Shown: positions 6,395 to 17,705, counted from the stretch's first letter. The stretch: 64,000 bases of DNA from Gammaproteobacteria bacterium MFB021 (GCA_000737985.1 JNVT01000096.1:55291-119290); one strand, 5' to 3'. The notes: generated by a model not told the origin, from the letters alone. Made by a program: numbers and translations.

Positions 6395-8608
6395 ATGTCC
6401 ACCACTACGAACGGCCCCCGCTGGGGTGCCGCACAGACAGCCGCGCCTGGCCGCAGCCTTCCCCCGCGCCAAGCGTTGGCAGCCGCAGTCACGTTGGCAA
6501 GCGCCGCGTTCGCCACGCCGAGCCTGGCGCAGACGATGAGCCACGACCATGACGATCACGTCGCGAGCCATCACGACACCCTGGTCGTGACCGCCGTCCC
6601 GCTCAGCTCGCCGATCACGGTAGAGACGGACCCACGCCAACCTCGCCAACCCATGCCGGCGAGCGATGGCGCCGACTATCTGAAGACCATTCCGGGCTTC
6701 ACCTCGATTCGTAACGGCGGCACCAATGGTGACCCGGTGTTTCGGGGGATGTTCGGCTCGCGGATCAAGATCCTGACCGATGGCAGTGAGATGCTCGGCG
6801 CCTGCCCGTTTCGCATGGATGCCCCTACCTCCTATATCTCCCCGGAGGCCTACGACAGCCTGGTCGTGACCAAGGGGCCGCAGTCGGTGCTATGGGGGCC
6901 CGGTGCCTCAGCCGCTACCGTGCGCTTCGACCGCGGGCCCGAGTCGTTCGACGCCCCCGGCACGCGGGTCGATGGCAGCGTGATGCTGGGCACCTATGGC
7001 CGCTTCGATCGACGCATCGACGCCGCCGCGGGTAACGAAGCGGGCTACGTTCGCCTGATCGGCAACGAATCGGAAGCCAACGACTACAAGGATGGCAACG
7101 GCGATACGGTGCCGTCGAAATGGGACAAGTGGAATGGCGATATCGCCCTCGGTCTGACGCCGGACGACGACACCTGGCTGGAGGTCACCGCCGGTCGTGG
7201 CAATGGCGAGGCGCGCTACGCCGGTCGTGGCATGGACGGCAGTCGATTCCTGCGGGAGACGGCAGGCGTTCGCTTTGAAAAGCGCAATATCAGTGAACAC
7301 TGGCGCAAACTCGAACTGCAGGCGAATTACGCCTACGCCGACCACATCATGGACAACTTCACGCTGCGCGATCCTTCAGGCGGCATGGACATGGGCGGTG
7401 GCGGCATGGACATGGGCGGTGGCGGCATGGACATGGGCGGCGGCGGCATGGACATGGGTGGCGGCGGCATGGACATGGGTGGCGGCGGCATGGACATGGG
7501 CGGCGGCGGCATGGACATGGGCGGCGACAGCATGGACATGAGCGACGGCATGGCGATGCGGCTGGATCGCCGCACGCGCAGCACCCGCGTCGCCTCGACC
7601 TGGGAGTGGAGCGACTTCAGCTGGATCGCCGGGGTCGACGCCCAGCAGCAGATTCATCGCAATCGCGACGGCGACCACTGGGACAGCGACTACGAACAGA
7701 TCCAGTACGGCCTGTTCAACCAGCTGACCTGGTATGCCAGCGACCGCGACCGGATCATCGCCGGCGCACGTCTGGATCGCTACCACGTCGACGACCATAA
7801 CGACGATACCGCCACCGCGGGCGATACCCGGCGCACGACGCTGCCCAGCGGCTTCGTGCGCTACGAGCAGGATCTCGCCTCGGCGCCGGTCACCTGGTAC
7901 GCCGGCGTGGGTCACGTGCAGCGCTTCCCGGATTACTGGGAACTCAAGCCCGGGCTCGACGGCCCCGACGGCAGCCCGAACGCCTTCGCCGGTGTCAAAC
8001 CGGAGAAGACCACGCAGCTCGACGTCGGCGCCCAATACCGTGGCGAACGCACCCGCGCCTGGGTCTCCGGCTATCTTGGCTATGTCGAGGATTTCATCCT
8101 CTTCGACTACGACGGGGCCAACACCCAGGTCCGCAACGTCGACGCCAACATTGCCGGGGCGGAACTCGGCGCCGCCTACGATTTCAACGGCAACTGGACC
8201 GGCGAAGCGAGCCTGGCCTATGCCTGGGGCCGCAATGCGACCGATGGCGAGCCGTTGCCGCAGATTCCCCCGCTGGAGTCGCGTTTCAGCCTCACCTACG
8301 AGCGCGATGACTACTCGGTCGGCGCCCTCTGGCGGCTGGTCGCGCCCCAGCATCGGATCGCGCTGAACCAGGGCAATGTCGTCGGCCAGGATCTCGGTGA
8401 CTCGGCAGGTTTCGGCGTCTTCTCGCTCAATGGCGCCTACCGTTTCAACCCCAACTTCACCCTCAGCAGCGGTATCGACAACGTCTTCGACAACACCTAC
8501 AGCGAACACCTCAACCTCGCGGGCAACGCCGGTTTCGGGTATCCGGGTAACACTCGGGTCAACGATCCGGGCCGGATGGTCTGGGCCAAGCTAGATTTTC
8601 ATTTCTGA
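6395..8608 (+). CDS. oprC: TonB-dependent copper receptor (OprC/NosA family) with Met-rich heptad repeat
   Basis: A 737-residue outer-membrane receptor: leader and signal region to about residue 47, plug domain (TIPGFTSIRNGGTNGDPVFRG, residues about 95-200), then a 22-strand-type barrel ending in an aromatic residue (AKLDFHF). It carries the copper ligands known from Pseudomonas OprC: CxxxM (Cys137, Met141) and HxM (His317, Met319). Uniquely, ten residues after the HxM motif come eight GGMDMGG-like heptads (residues about 329-384) adding 16 methionines. It should import copper across the outer membrane with TonB energy. The ATG at 6395 has AAGGGA 6 nt upstream; the longer frame to 6254 overlaps the previous gene and lacks a binding site. 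Next genes are copC and copD. Confidence 0.9.
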   Translation: MSTTTNGPRWGAAQTAAPGRSLPPRQALAAAVTLASAAFATPSLAQTMSHDHDDHVASHHDTLVVTAVPLSSPITVETDPRQPRQPMPASDGADYLKTIPGFTSIRNGGTNGDPVFRGMFGSRIKILTDGSEMLGACPFRMDAPTSYISPEAYDSLVVTKGPQSVLWGPGASAATVRFDRGPESFDAPGTRVDGSVMLGTYGRFDRRIDAAAGNEAGYVRLIGNESEANDYKDGNGDTVPSKWDKWNGDIALGLTPDDDTWLEVTAGRGNGEARYAGRGMDGSRFLRETAGVRFEKRNISEHWRKLELQANYAYADHIMDNFTLRDPSGGMDMGGGGMDMGGGGMDMGGGGMDMGGGGMDMGGGGMDMGGGGMDMGGDSMDMSDGMAMRLDRRTRSTRVASTWEWSDFSWIAGVDAQQQIHRNRDGDHWDSDYEQIQYGLFNQLTWYASDRDRIIAGARLDRYHVDDHNDDTATAGDTRRTTLPSGFVRYEQDLASAPVTWYAGVGHVQRFPDYWELKPGLDGPDGSPNAFAGVKPEKTTQLDVGAQYRGERTRAWVSGYLGYVEDFILFDYDGANTQVRNVDANIAGAELGAAYDFNGNWTGEASLAYAWGRNATDGEPLPQIPPLESRFSLTYERDDYSVGALWRLVAPQHRIALNQGNVVGQDLGDSAGFGVFSLNGAYRFNPNFTLSSGIDNVFDNTYSEHLNLAGNAGFGYPGNTRVNDPGRMVWAKLDFHF
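7379..7546 (+). repeat. In-frame 21-bp tandem repeat encoding GGMDMGG heptads
   Basis: Eight contiguous 21-bp units inside the OprC-type receptor gene; the ATGGACATG core recurs at 7385, 7406, 7427, 7448, 7469, 7490, 7511 and 7532. Seven encode GGMDMGG exactly and the last is DSMDMSD. Variation is mostly synonymous GGT/GGC, so the array has expanded recently enough to stay near-perfect and could change copy number by slippage. Confidence 0.95.
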
Positions 8609-8678
8609 GGCGGCTTCATCGCCACTCGACATACCACCAGCCGCCCCAGACGGGGCGGCCACTCTAGGAAACCGACCC

Positions 8679-9056
8679 ATGAAAAGTCATATGAATCTAC
8701 GCCAGTCACTCTCCCTGATCGCGACCCTGGGGGCACTTGCCTTCAGCCATCAAGCGCTCGCGCATGCGCATCTCGAGGCCGCGACCCCCGCCGAGGGCGC
8801 GGATGTCACGGCGCCGGAGCGCCTGACGCTCACCTTCACCGAGGGCCTGGAGCTGGCTTTCAGCGGTCTCGAATTGAACGGCAGTGATGGCTCTGCCGTC
8901 GAGCTGGGCAAGGCCACCCTGGCAGACGATGGCACGACCCTGACCGCCCCGGTCGAGACCGCGCTCGAGCCCGGCCGTTACCAGGTCACATGGCATGTCC
9001 TCTCCGTCGATGGTCACAAGACCGAGGGCGATTACGCGTTCAGCGTGACACCGTGA
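8679..9056 (+). CDS. copC: Copper resistance protein CopC (YobA-like)
   Basis: A 125-residue periplasmic copper-binding protein with a cleavable signal peptide ending QALA, so that the mature protein begins HAHLE and His1 can serve as a copper ligand. The beta-barrel signature WHVLSVDGHKTEGDYAFSV at the C-terminus carries the second His. The Met-rich central loop of plasmid CopC is absent, so this is the Cu(II)-only type with a single site. AGGAAA precedes the ATG. The stop codon overlaps the copD start by four bases (GTGA), so the two are translationally coupled and probably hand copper to each other. Confidence 0.9.
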   Translation: MKSHMNLRQSLSLIATLGALAFSHQALAHAHLEAATPAEGADVTAPERLTLTFTEGLELAFSGLELNGSDGSAVELGKATLADDGTTLTAPVETALEPGRYQVTWHVLSVDGHKTEGDYAFSVTP

Positions 9057-9937
9057 CCGAACCCGGCACTGCGCTGGTGATGAGCCGCTTCGCGTTCGAC
9101 GCGGCGGCTCTATTTCTGTGGGGGTCCAGCGCCTATCTGCTGTCGATGCCTCCCTCCGAGCTGCGCGACTGGCTCTGGCAACGCTTGAGTGGCGCACGCT
9201 GGTGCGCCATCGGCACGGCCACGGTCGTGACGCTCGCCAGCCTGCCGCTGCGTACCGCCGAGCTGTCGGGCAGTTGGTCCGCGATGCGAGATACGGCACT
9301 GCTGGCGCGGGTCGCCACGCAAACCACCCTCGGCAGCGCCTGGCTCTGCCAGATGATCGCGGTGGCGCTGCTGCTCGCCACCTCGCTACCGCCTCGCCGC
9401 TGCCGCGCGCCGGCGGTGGCATTGAGCAGTGCGCTGATGCTGGGCAGCCTGACGCTATCGGGGCACGCGGCGATGCACGCCGGCGCGCTCGGCTGGCTGC
9501 ACCGGGGCAATGACTGGCTGCATCTGCTGGCCGGCGGTTTCTGGTTCGGCGCGTTACTGCCGGTCTTGCTGCTGCTGGGCCAGCTTGGCACTCGCGGCGC
9601 CCAGAGGCCCGCCGTCCTGGCGCTGACCCGCTTCTCGCAGTGGGGGCATGTCGCGGTGGCCGTGGTCCTGCTGTCGGGGGCGGTGAATACCGGGCTGATC
9701 GTCGGTGACTGGCCCGACGACTGGTCGATGACCTACCAACGACTGCTGGGCATCAAGGTGGCCCTGGTCCTCGTCATGGTGCTGGTGGCGCTCTACAACC
9801 GCTATCGCCTGGTCCCTCGGCTCGCCGCCACGCCCGGCGCACTGATCCGGCTGAAGCGTGCCACCCTGCTCGAACTGACCCTGGCGACGGCGGTCATTGC
9901 CCTGGTGGCGGCCTTCGGCATGATGCAGCCCCGCTGA
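9053..9937 (+). CDS. copD: Copper resistance protein CopD, inner-membrane copper transporter
   Basis: A 294-residue polytopic membrane protein with about eight helices. HAAMHAGALGWLHRGNDWLHLLAGGFWFGALLPV holds the conserved His residues and RLLGIKVALVLVMVLVALYNRYRL is the classic CopD domain core. CopD takes copper from periplasmic CopC across the inner membrane. I place the start at the GTG at 9053, which overlaps the copC stop (GTGA). An ATG at 9080 is the alternative and would remove nine residues. Together with the OprC-type receptor and CopC it forms a complete route from outside to cytoplasm, so this cluster looks like uptake rather than export. Confidence 0.88.
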   Translation: MTEPGTALVMSRFAFDAAALFLWGSSAYLLSMPPSELRDWLWQRLSGARWCAIGTATVVTLASLPLRTAELSGSWSAMRDTALLARVATQTTLGSAWLCQMIAVALLLATSLPPRRCRAPAVALSSALMLGSLTLSGHAAMHAGALGWLHRGNDWLHLLAGGFWFGALLPVLLLLGQLGTRGAQRPAVLALTRFSQWGHVAVAVVLLSGAVNTGLIVGDWPDDWSMTYQRLLGIKVALVLVMVLVALYNRYRLVPRLAATPGALIRLKRATLLELTLATAVIALVAAFGMMQPR

Positions 9938-9951
9938 GGCGACGAAGCGGC

Positions 9952-10881
9952 TCAGGAGACGTGATCCCGCCGCCGGGGGAGCGAGTCTTGATCGCGAATG
10001 AAGTCGATGAAGGCGCGCAGGGGGGCAGGTACCAGCCGGCGATCCGAGTAGTAGAGATAGGGGCCGGGGAAGCGTGGCCACCAGGGCTCGAGAACCGCGA
10101 CCAGCTCACCGCTGGCCAGGTACGGTTGGAGCCACTGCTCGAACAGCATGATCAGGCCGACGCCTTGCAACGCCGCCTCGACGCCAAGATCCACACCGCC
10201 GCCGATGCTGATCGTCAAAGGGCCGGTGGGCTCGATGCGAATCGCCTCCTCGCCGCGCTCGAACTCCCATGCCGGCCGGTTGCCGTTGGTGAAACGGCCA
10301 CGGATACAGGCATGCTGCAGCAGCTCGCGGGGATGCGCGGGGGTGCCATGACGTACCAGGTAATCGGGCGAGGCGGCCAGCGCAAAACGCTGCTCGCGCG
10401 GGCCGATGGGCACGGCGATCATGTCCTGCTCGAGCAGTTCGTCGTAGCGGATGCCGGCATCGAAGCCCGCCGCCAGTGTATCCGTCGCCGCACTGTCGGC
10501 GGTGACCTCCACGCGGACCTCCGGGTAGGCCTTGAGGAAATCGGGCAGGATCGATGGCAGGATCAGCCGCGCCGCACTGACCGGGACATTGAGACGTAGC
10601 GTGCCGGCGGGGCGATCCCGAAAGCCGTTGATCGCATCCAGCGCGTTTTCGACCTCCTCGACCGCGGGCGCCAGCCGCACGACCAGGGCAGCGCCGGCCT
10701 CGGTCAGCGTCACCGCCCGCGTGGTGCGATGAAACAGCCGAATACCCAGCGCCGTCTCGGCACGCCGCACCGCATCGCTCAAGCGCGACGCACTGCTACC
10801 GCTCAACCGCGCCGCTTCCCGAAACCCCTTGGCTCTGGCCACGGCCAGCACGACCTGAAGATCACCGAGATCGGCACTCAT
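9952..10881 (-). CDS. LysR-family transcriptional regulator (CrgA/YafC type)
   Basis: A 309-residue regulator. The helix-turn-helix is residues about 18-38 (GFREAARLSGSSASRLSDAVRRAE), followed by a LysR substrate domain. The ATG at 10881 has GGAG 8 nt upstream; the longer frame to 10959 has none. The gene diverges from the YdbC-like aldo/keto reductase at 11001, and LysR proteins of this subgroup commonly control a divergent oxidoreductase, so it probably regulates that gene and itself from the 119-bp gap. Its stop lies 15 nt from the convergent copD stop. Confidence 0.85.
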   Translation of the reverse strand: MSADLGDLQVVLAVARAKGFREAARLSGSSASRLSDAVRRAETALGIRLFHRTTRAVTLTEAGAALVVRLAPAVEEVENALDAINGFRDRPAGTLRLNVPVSAARLILPSILPDFLKAYPEVRVEVTADSAATDTLAAGFDAGIRYDELLEQDMIAVPIGPREQRFALAASPDYLVRHGTPAHPRELLQHACIRGRFTNGNRPAWEFERGEEAIRIEPTGPLTISIGGGVDLGVEAALQGVGLIMLFEQWLQPYLASGELVAVLEPWWPRFPGPYLYYSDRRLVPAPLRAFIDFIRDQDSLPRRRDHVS

Positions 10882-11000
10882 TGTGCATTTCTCCGCACAC
10901 CTTGTATGGATTGAGGACAATAGTCGCACAGCTCTGACGCGCCTACCATGAGGGGACATCGGGGCATCTGACGCCCCGACCTCGACACAGGAGTGAACGC

Positions 11001-11867
11001 ATGTCCCTCATCGACAAGGCTGGCACCTACACACTCGGCAACCGACGGGTCAAACGACTGGGCTATGGGGCGATGCAGCTCGCCGGCCCCGGCGTGTTCG
11101 GTCCGCCCAAGGATCCGGCGCGGGCGTTGCAGGTCCTCGAGGCGGCCATCGCCGCCGGTATCGACCACATCGACACCTCGGATTTCTACGGCCCGCACAT
11201 CACCAATCAGCTCATCAAGCAGGCATTGCACCCCTATCCGAGCGATCTCTGCCTCGTCACCAAGGTCAGTGCCCGGCGCGATGACACCGGCGCCTGGCTG
11301 CCCGCCCTCTCGCCCGCCGAGCTGACCCAGGCTGTGGAAGACAACCTGCGCAATCTGGGGCTCGAGCAGATGGAGGTCGTCAACCTGCGCAGCATGCTGG
11401 ATGTGCATGGGCCGGCGGAGGGCTCACTGGAGGCCCCGCTGACGACACTGGCGGAACTTCGCGAGCGCGGCCTGATCAAGCATATCGGCCTGAGCAACGT
11501 CACGCCGACCCAGGTGGCCGACGGCCAGAAGATCGTGCCCATCGTCTGCGTGCAGAACCAGTTCAACCTGGCCAACCGCGCCGACGATGCGCTGATCGAT
11601 CAGCTGGCCGCGGAGGGCATTCCCTACGTGCCGTTCTTCCCGCTGGGCGGATTCACCCCACTCCAGTCGCAGACGCTCACCGAGGTCGCGGCGGCGCTCG
11701 ACGCCACCCCGATGCAGGTAGCACTGGCCTGGCTGCTGGCTCGCTCACCCAACATCCTGCTGATTCCCGGGACTTCGTCTCCCGATCATCTGCAGCAGAA
11801 TATCCAGGCGGCAGCGCTGGAGATTCCCGCGGCGCAGATGGCACGGCTGGACCGCATCGGCGACTGA
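11001..11867 (+). CDS. Aldo/keto reductase (YdbC-like, possible pyridoxal/aldehyde reductase)
   Basis: A 288-residue NADPH-dependent TIM-barrel oxidoreductase. RLGYGAMQLAGPGVFGPP and HIDTSDFYGPH, with catalytic Asp and Tyr, closely resemble E. coli YdbC; Lys of LVTKV completes the catalytic set. The catalytic His position reads VVNLR, as in YdbC. NADP-binding motifs LLIPGTSSPDHLQQN appear near the end. YdbC-group enzymes reduce small aldehydes such as pyridoxal in related proteins; the substrate here is unknown. The start has AGGAG 7 nt upstream. Divergent from a LysR gene that likely controls it. Confidence 0.85.
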   Translation: MSLIDKAGTYTLGNRRVKRLGYGAMQLAGPGVFGPPKDPARALQVLEAAIAAGIDHIDTSDFYGPHITNQLIKQALHPYPSDLCLVTKVSARRDDTGAWLPALSPAELTQAVEDNLRNLGLEQMEVVNLRSMLDVHGPAEGSLEAPLTTLAELRERGLIKHIGLSNVTPTQVADGQKIVPIVCVQNQFNLANRADDALIDQLAAEGIPYVPFFPLGGFTPLQSQTLTEVAAALDATPMQVALAWLLARSPNILLIPGTSSPDHLQQNIQAAALEIPAAQMARLDRIGD

Positions 11868-11940
11868 TTCATCGGTTCGCCCTTGAGACCCTCCCGGCGG
11901 CGTCACGCGGTGACCGAAGGGTGTACCCATCGACTCGAAC

Positions 11941-11963
11941 GATATGTTATAAAATAACATTTC
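11941..11963. promoter_or_regulatory. Zur-type operator upstream of folE2
   Basis: A 23-bp palindrome with half-sites ATGTTAT and ATAACAT and the flanking TTC matches the gammaproteobacterial Zur consensus except at two positions. It ends 19 bp before the folE2 start. FolE2 is a known Zur-regulon member in several bacteria, which supports the call. Confidence 0.85.
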
Positions 11964-11982
11964 CAACCGTCGACGAGCACTC

Positions 11983-12906
11983 ATGAACCTCACCGTACCG
12001 CCACTACCGGATGTCGCCGCTGGGCGCGAACCGGAACCGTCCCAAGGCGCGCCATACCGAGCCCTGCAACGTGTCGGCATGCAGGGCATCGCCACCCGCC
12101 TGCAGTGGGCGGACGGCGCTCGGCTGCCGGCCACCGCCGATGTCAGTGTCGATCTCGCGACGGGCCAGCGCGGTATCCACATGTCGCGCCTCTACCGCCT
12201 GCTCGACCGTCTGGACGAATCGCCAGTGACGCCGGAGCGGCTGGACGCCCTGGGCCACGCCCTGCTGGATAGCCAGGACGACACCAGCCAGCGCCTCTCT
12301 CTGACCCTGCGCTTCGGGTTGCCGCTGCGCCGCCGTGCCCTGCTCAGTGACGCCAGCGGCTGGCGCCACTACCCGCTCACGCTGACCCTCGAGGGCAGCC
12401 ACGAGGGGCTGACCCAGACCCTGACCCTCGAAATCGACTACTCATCCACCTGCCCCTGCTCGACCGCGCTGGCCCGCCACGCCATGGCCCGCGACTGGCG
12501 CCACTGGGCCGACGAGCAGAATACCGCGAATCTCGACGCCGAGGCGGTGGCCGAGTGGATCGAGCACAGCGGTAGCTTCCCCACGCCCCATAGTCAGCGC
12601 AGCCGGGCGGTGGTCGCGCTGCGCCTGAACGCGGATGCCGCCTACGCCCCGGAGGCACGCCTCGACGCCTTCGAGCAGACCCTGCAGACACCGGTACAGA
12701 CGCTGGTCAAGCGACTCGACGAGCAGGCCTTCGCCGAACGCAACGGGGCCAATCTGATGTTCTGCGAAGACGCCGCACGGCGGCTGGCGGCAGCCTGCGA
12801 GACGCAGGCCGGCGTCGCCGGCTACCGTATCGACATCACCCACGCCGAGAGTCTGCACGCCCACGATGCGGTGGCCCGGGCCGAACGCGACTTCGAGGTG
12901 CGCTGA
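11983..12906 (+). CDS. folE2: GTP cyclohydrolase FolE2 (type IB)
   Basis: A 307-residue enzyme converting GTP to 7,8-dihydroneopterin triphosphate, the first step of folate (and queuosine) synthesis. Family marks: GIHMSRLYRLLD near residues 68-79 and STCPCSTALARHAM with the active-site Cys region near residue 155. Unlike FolE it does not need zinc and can use other metals, so bacteria induce it under zinc starvation. The Zur-like palindrome immediately upstream agrees with this. It is the first of two Zur-linked loci within 6 kb. Confidence 0.93.
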   Translation: MNLTVPPLPDVAAGREPEPSQGAPYRALQRVGMQGIATRLQWADGARLPATADVSVDLATGQRGIHMSRLYRLLDRLDESPVTPERLDALGHALLDSQDDTSQRLSLTLRFGLPLRRRALLSDASGWRHYPLTLTLEGSHEGLTQTLTLEIDYSSTCPCSTALARHAMARDWRHWADEQNTANLDAEAVAEWIEHSGSFPTPHSQRSRAVVALRLNADAAYAPEARLDAFEQTLQTPVQTLVKRLDEQAFAERNGANLMFCEDAARRLAAACETQAGVAGYRIDITHAESLHAHDAVARAERDFEVR

Positions 12907-13088
12907 GCCGCGCCGCCGGCGTGCCCTACCCGGCCCTCGCCCGCGTCCATTCGTCGAAGCTAGCCGATGGTCTGACGGCCGCCGCGTCGCTGCCCCCATA
13001 GAGTGTGATCAGACAGCCTGTTCACGCAGACGCTGCCTCCGACCCGCGCCATGGCGCGGGTGAAAGGGCACACGCAGCGGGGTAAGCC

Positions 13089-15002
13089 ATGAGTCGTTAT
13101 CAGGACGAGTACCGAGCCTCTCTCGAGGACCCGGAAGCCTTCTGGATGCGCCAGGCCCGGCGCATCCCCTGGTTCACCCCGCCGACTCGGGCGCTCGAGC
13201 TCGATGCCGCCGGCCACGCGCGCTGGTTCGGCGATGGCGAGCTCAACCTGTGCCATGCCGCCCTCGATCATCACATCGATCAGGGCCACGGCGAGCGTAT
13301 CGCGCTCTACTGGGACTCTCCGCTCAGCGGCCAGCAGCGCCGCTACACCTACCGCGAGCTGCGCGACGCCACCGCCCGCTGCGCCGGCGCCCTGCGCGGG
13401 CTGGGTGTGGCGCCGGGTGAGCGCGTGGTGATCTACATGCCGATGGTGCCGGAGGCGCTGATCGCGATGCTCGCCTGCGCGCGTCTCGGCGCCATCCACT
13501 CGGTGGTGTTCGGCGGCTTCGCCGCGCGCGAGCTGGCGGCGCGGATCGAGGACGCCAAGCCCCGGGTGGTGGTGGCCGCCTCGTGTGGGCTCGAACCCGG
13601 CCGCGTGGTGCCCTATCAGCCGATCGTGCGCGAGGCGCTGTCGCGCAGCGCGCATGCGGTGGCCCACTGCGTCTATCTGCAGCGCGACGCGTGCCGCGCC
13701 GAGTTCGGCCCCGACGAGAGCGATTGGGAGACACTCATGGCCGCCGCCGAGCCCGCCGACTGCGTTGCAGTCAAGGCCACCGATCCGCTCTATATCCTCT
13801 ACACCTCCGGCACCACCGGCCGCCCCAAGGGCGTGGTACGCGATACCGGCGGCTACGCCGTGGCGCTGCACTACTCGATGGAGACGATCTACGACATCGC
13901 CCCGGGGGAGGTGTTCTTCTCCGCCTCCGACGTGGGCTGGGTGGTGGGCCACTCCTACATCGTCTATGGCCCGCTGCTGCGCGGCGCCAGCACGGTGGTC
14001 TACGAAGGCAAGCCAGTGCGAACCCCCGATGCCGGCGCCTTCTGGCGGGTGATCGAGGCGTACCGGGTGAAGAGCTTCTTCACCGCCCCAACGGCCTTCC
14101 GCGCGATCAAGAAGGAGGACCCCGAGGCGCGGCTGAAGGAGGGTTACGATCTCTCCAGTCTGCGTTCTCTGTTCCTGGCCGGAGAACGTCTCGACCCGCC
14201 CACCTACCACTGGCTCAAGGCGCATCTCGATGTGCCCGTCGTCGACCACTGGTGGCAAACCGAGACCGGCTGGGCGATCGCCGCCGATCCGCTGGGGCTC
14301 GACCCGGTGCCCACTCGGGCCGGCTCCGCCACTTTTCCGGTGCCGGGCTATGACGTGCGCATCCTCGACCGCCACGGCGAGGAAGTGGGCGCGCTGACCG
14401 AAGGTAGCGTGGTGATCAAGCAGCCGCTGCCGCCGGGCTGCCTGGCCGGTATCTGGGGCGACCCAGAGCGCCTGCACAGCGCCTATCTGGCCACCTACCC
14501 CGGCTATTACCTGACCGGCGACGGCGGCTATATCGACGACGAGGGCTACCTGTTCGTGATGGGACGCACCGACGACGTGATCAACGTCGCCGGTCATAGG
14601 CTCTCCACCGGCGAGATGGAGGAGGTGCTGGGGTCTCACCCCGCGGTGGCCGAATGCGCGGTGATCGGCGCCCAGGACGCCCTCAAGGGTCAGCGGCCGG
14701 TGGGGCTGGTGATCCCCAAGGATGGCTTCGACGGCGACGAGATGCGGCTGACCGAGGAGCTGATCGCGCTGGTGCGCGAACGGATCGGCCCGGTGGCGAG
14801 CTTCAAGCAGGTGCGTGTGGTGGCACGCCTGCCCAAGACCCGCTCGGGCAAGATCCTGCGCCGCGCCCTGCGCCAGATCGCCGATGGCGAGCGCTTCGAC
14901 GTGCCCGCCACCATCGACGACCCGACCAGCCTGGAGGATGCCCGCGAGGCGATCGCCAGCCTGCGTGAAGAGACACCCAAGGAGGCGGACGACAACCGCT
15001 GA
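13089..15002 (+). CDS. prpE: Propionyl-CoA synthetase (acyl-CoA synthetase family)
   Basis: A 637-residue AMP-forming acyl-CoA synthetase. Adenylation motifs are clear: YILYTSGTTGRPKGVVRD (P-loop-like, residues about 235-252), WWQTETGW (about 392-399), YLTGDGGYIDDEGY, GRTDDVINVAGHRLS, and the acetylatable lysine in PKTRSGKILRR near the end. The VRDTGGYAVALHYSM and DVGWVVGHSYIVYGPLL segments point to the PrpE group rather than acetyl-CoA synthetase. It activates propionate, with some activity on acetate, for the methylcitrate cycle. No prp cycle genes are adjacent, so it stands alone. Start preceded by GGGGTA. Confidence 0.88.
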   Translation: MSRYQDEYRASLEDPEAFWMRQARRIPWFTPPTRALELDAAGHARWFGDGELNLCHAALDHHIDQGHGERIALYWDSPLSGQQRRYTYRELRDATARCAGALRGLGVAPGERVVIYMPMVPEALIAMLACARLGAIHSVVFGGFAARELAARIEDAKPRVVVAASCGLEPGRVVPYQPIVREALSRSAHAVAHCVYLQRDACRAEFGPDESDWETLMAAAEPADCVAVKATDPLYILYTSGTTGRPKGVVRDTGGYAVALHYSMETIYDIAPGEVFFSASDVGWVVGHSYIVYGPLLRGASTVVYEGKPVRTPDAGAFWRVIEAYRVKSFFTAPTAFRAIKKEDPEARLKEGYDLSSLRSLFLAGERLDPPTYHWLKAHLDVPVVDHWWQTETGWAIAADPLGLDPVPTRAGSATFPVPGYDVRILDRHGEEVGALTEGSVVIKQPLPPGCLAGIWGDPERLHSAYLATYPGYYLTGDGGYIDDEGYLFVMGRTDDVINVAGHRLSTGEMEEVLGSHPAVAECAVIGAQDALKGQRPVGLVIPKDGFDGDEMRLTEELIALVRERIGPVASFKQVRVVARLPKTRSGKILRRALRQIADGERFDVPATIDDPTSLEDAREAIASLREETPKEADDNR

Positions 15003-15082
15003 GCGGGCGCCTCCGAGCATCTAGCTCGGTGTGCCCGCCCGTGATTTGCACCGCCCTACGTGATCTGCACTATCGCCAAAAA

Positions 15083-15126
15083 CCCTGGCCAAATAGCCCT
15101 GATCAGATAGCCCTGGCCGAACAGTC

Positions 15127-15138
<12 letters not shown>
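15083..15138. repeat. 14-bp tandem repeat, four imperfect units at the 3' end of the OYE gene
   Basis: Units begin at 15083, 15097, 15111 and 15125, each a variant of CCCTGGCCGAACAG. The fourth unit contains the stop codon and last codons of the old yellow enzyme gene (which ends at 15127), so the array appears to have grown outward from the end of that gene. Confidence 0.75.
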
Positions 15139-16227
<1,089 letters not shown>

Positions 16228-16347
16228 CGGGTCGCGGCTCCTGTCGCGGAAGGGAATGGCACAAAATGTAGCTGGCTAATAATTGCAGTGCAATGTCGCT
16301 GACTCTCCGTCGGCCCTTTCGCCGACCTGGGTAGATGTCATCAACAC

Positions 16348-16373
16348 AAAAAACCCCGGCCGTCGGGCCGGGG
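16348..16373 (-). terminator. Rho-independent terminator after the COG0523 GTPase gene
   Basis: An 8-bp CCCCGGCC/GGCCGGGG stem with a 4-nt loop, followed on the minus strand by six T residues, 48 nt beyond the GTPase stop codon. It closes the dksA2-GTPase unit. Confidence 0.88.
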
Positions 16374-16420
16374 AAGACTCTGGTGGAGACCAGACCACAG
16401 AGAGGGGATGGGCGCATCGC

Positions 16421-17656
<1,236 letters not shown>

Positions 17657-17705
17657 GATCGTTTCCTCACGGCATCGGTCGTTGCCAGGGTACGGCGGTG
17701 CAGGG

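Noticed and set aside
7379..7546. Possible CRISPR-like array
   Set aside because: The 21-bp units are contiguous without spacers and encode an in-frame protein repeat.
7376..8509. Minus-strand frame with repeated HVHAAxA units opposite the OprC-type gene
   Set aside because: The repeat merely mirrors the GGMDMGG array of the real gene; there is no ribosome binding site or family similarity.
12960..15020. Very long minus-strand open frame (686 codons) opposite prpE
   Set aside because: It is the antisense shadow of a clear acyl-CoA synthetase gene in GC-rich DNA; its residues (His, Arg, Gly, Ala rich) are low complexity and resemble no protein.
16228..16347. Third Zur site upstream of the old yellow enzyme gene
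   Set aside because: The region has scattered A/T bases but no ATGTTAT/ATAACAT half-sites.
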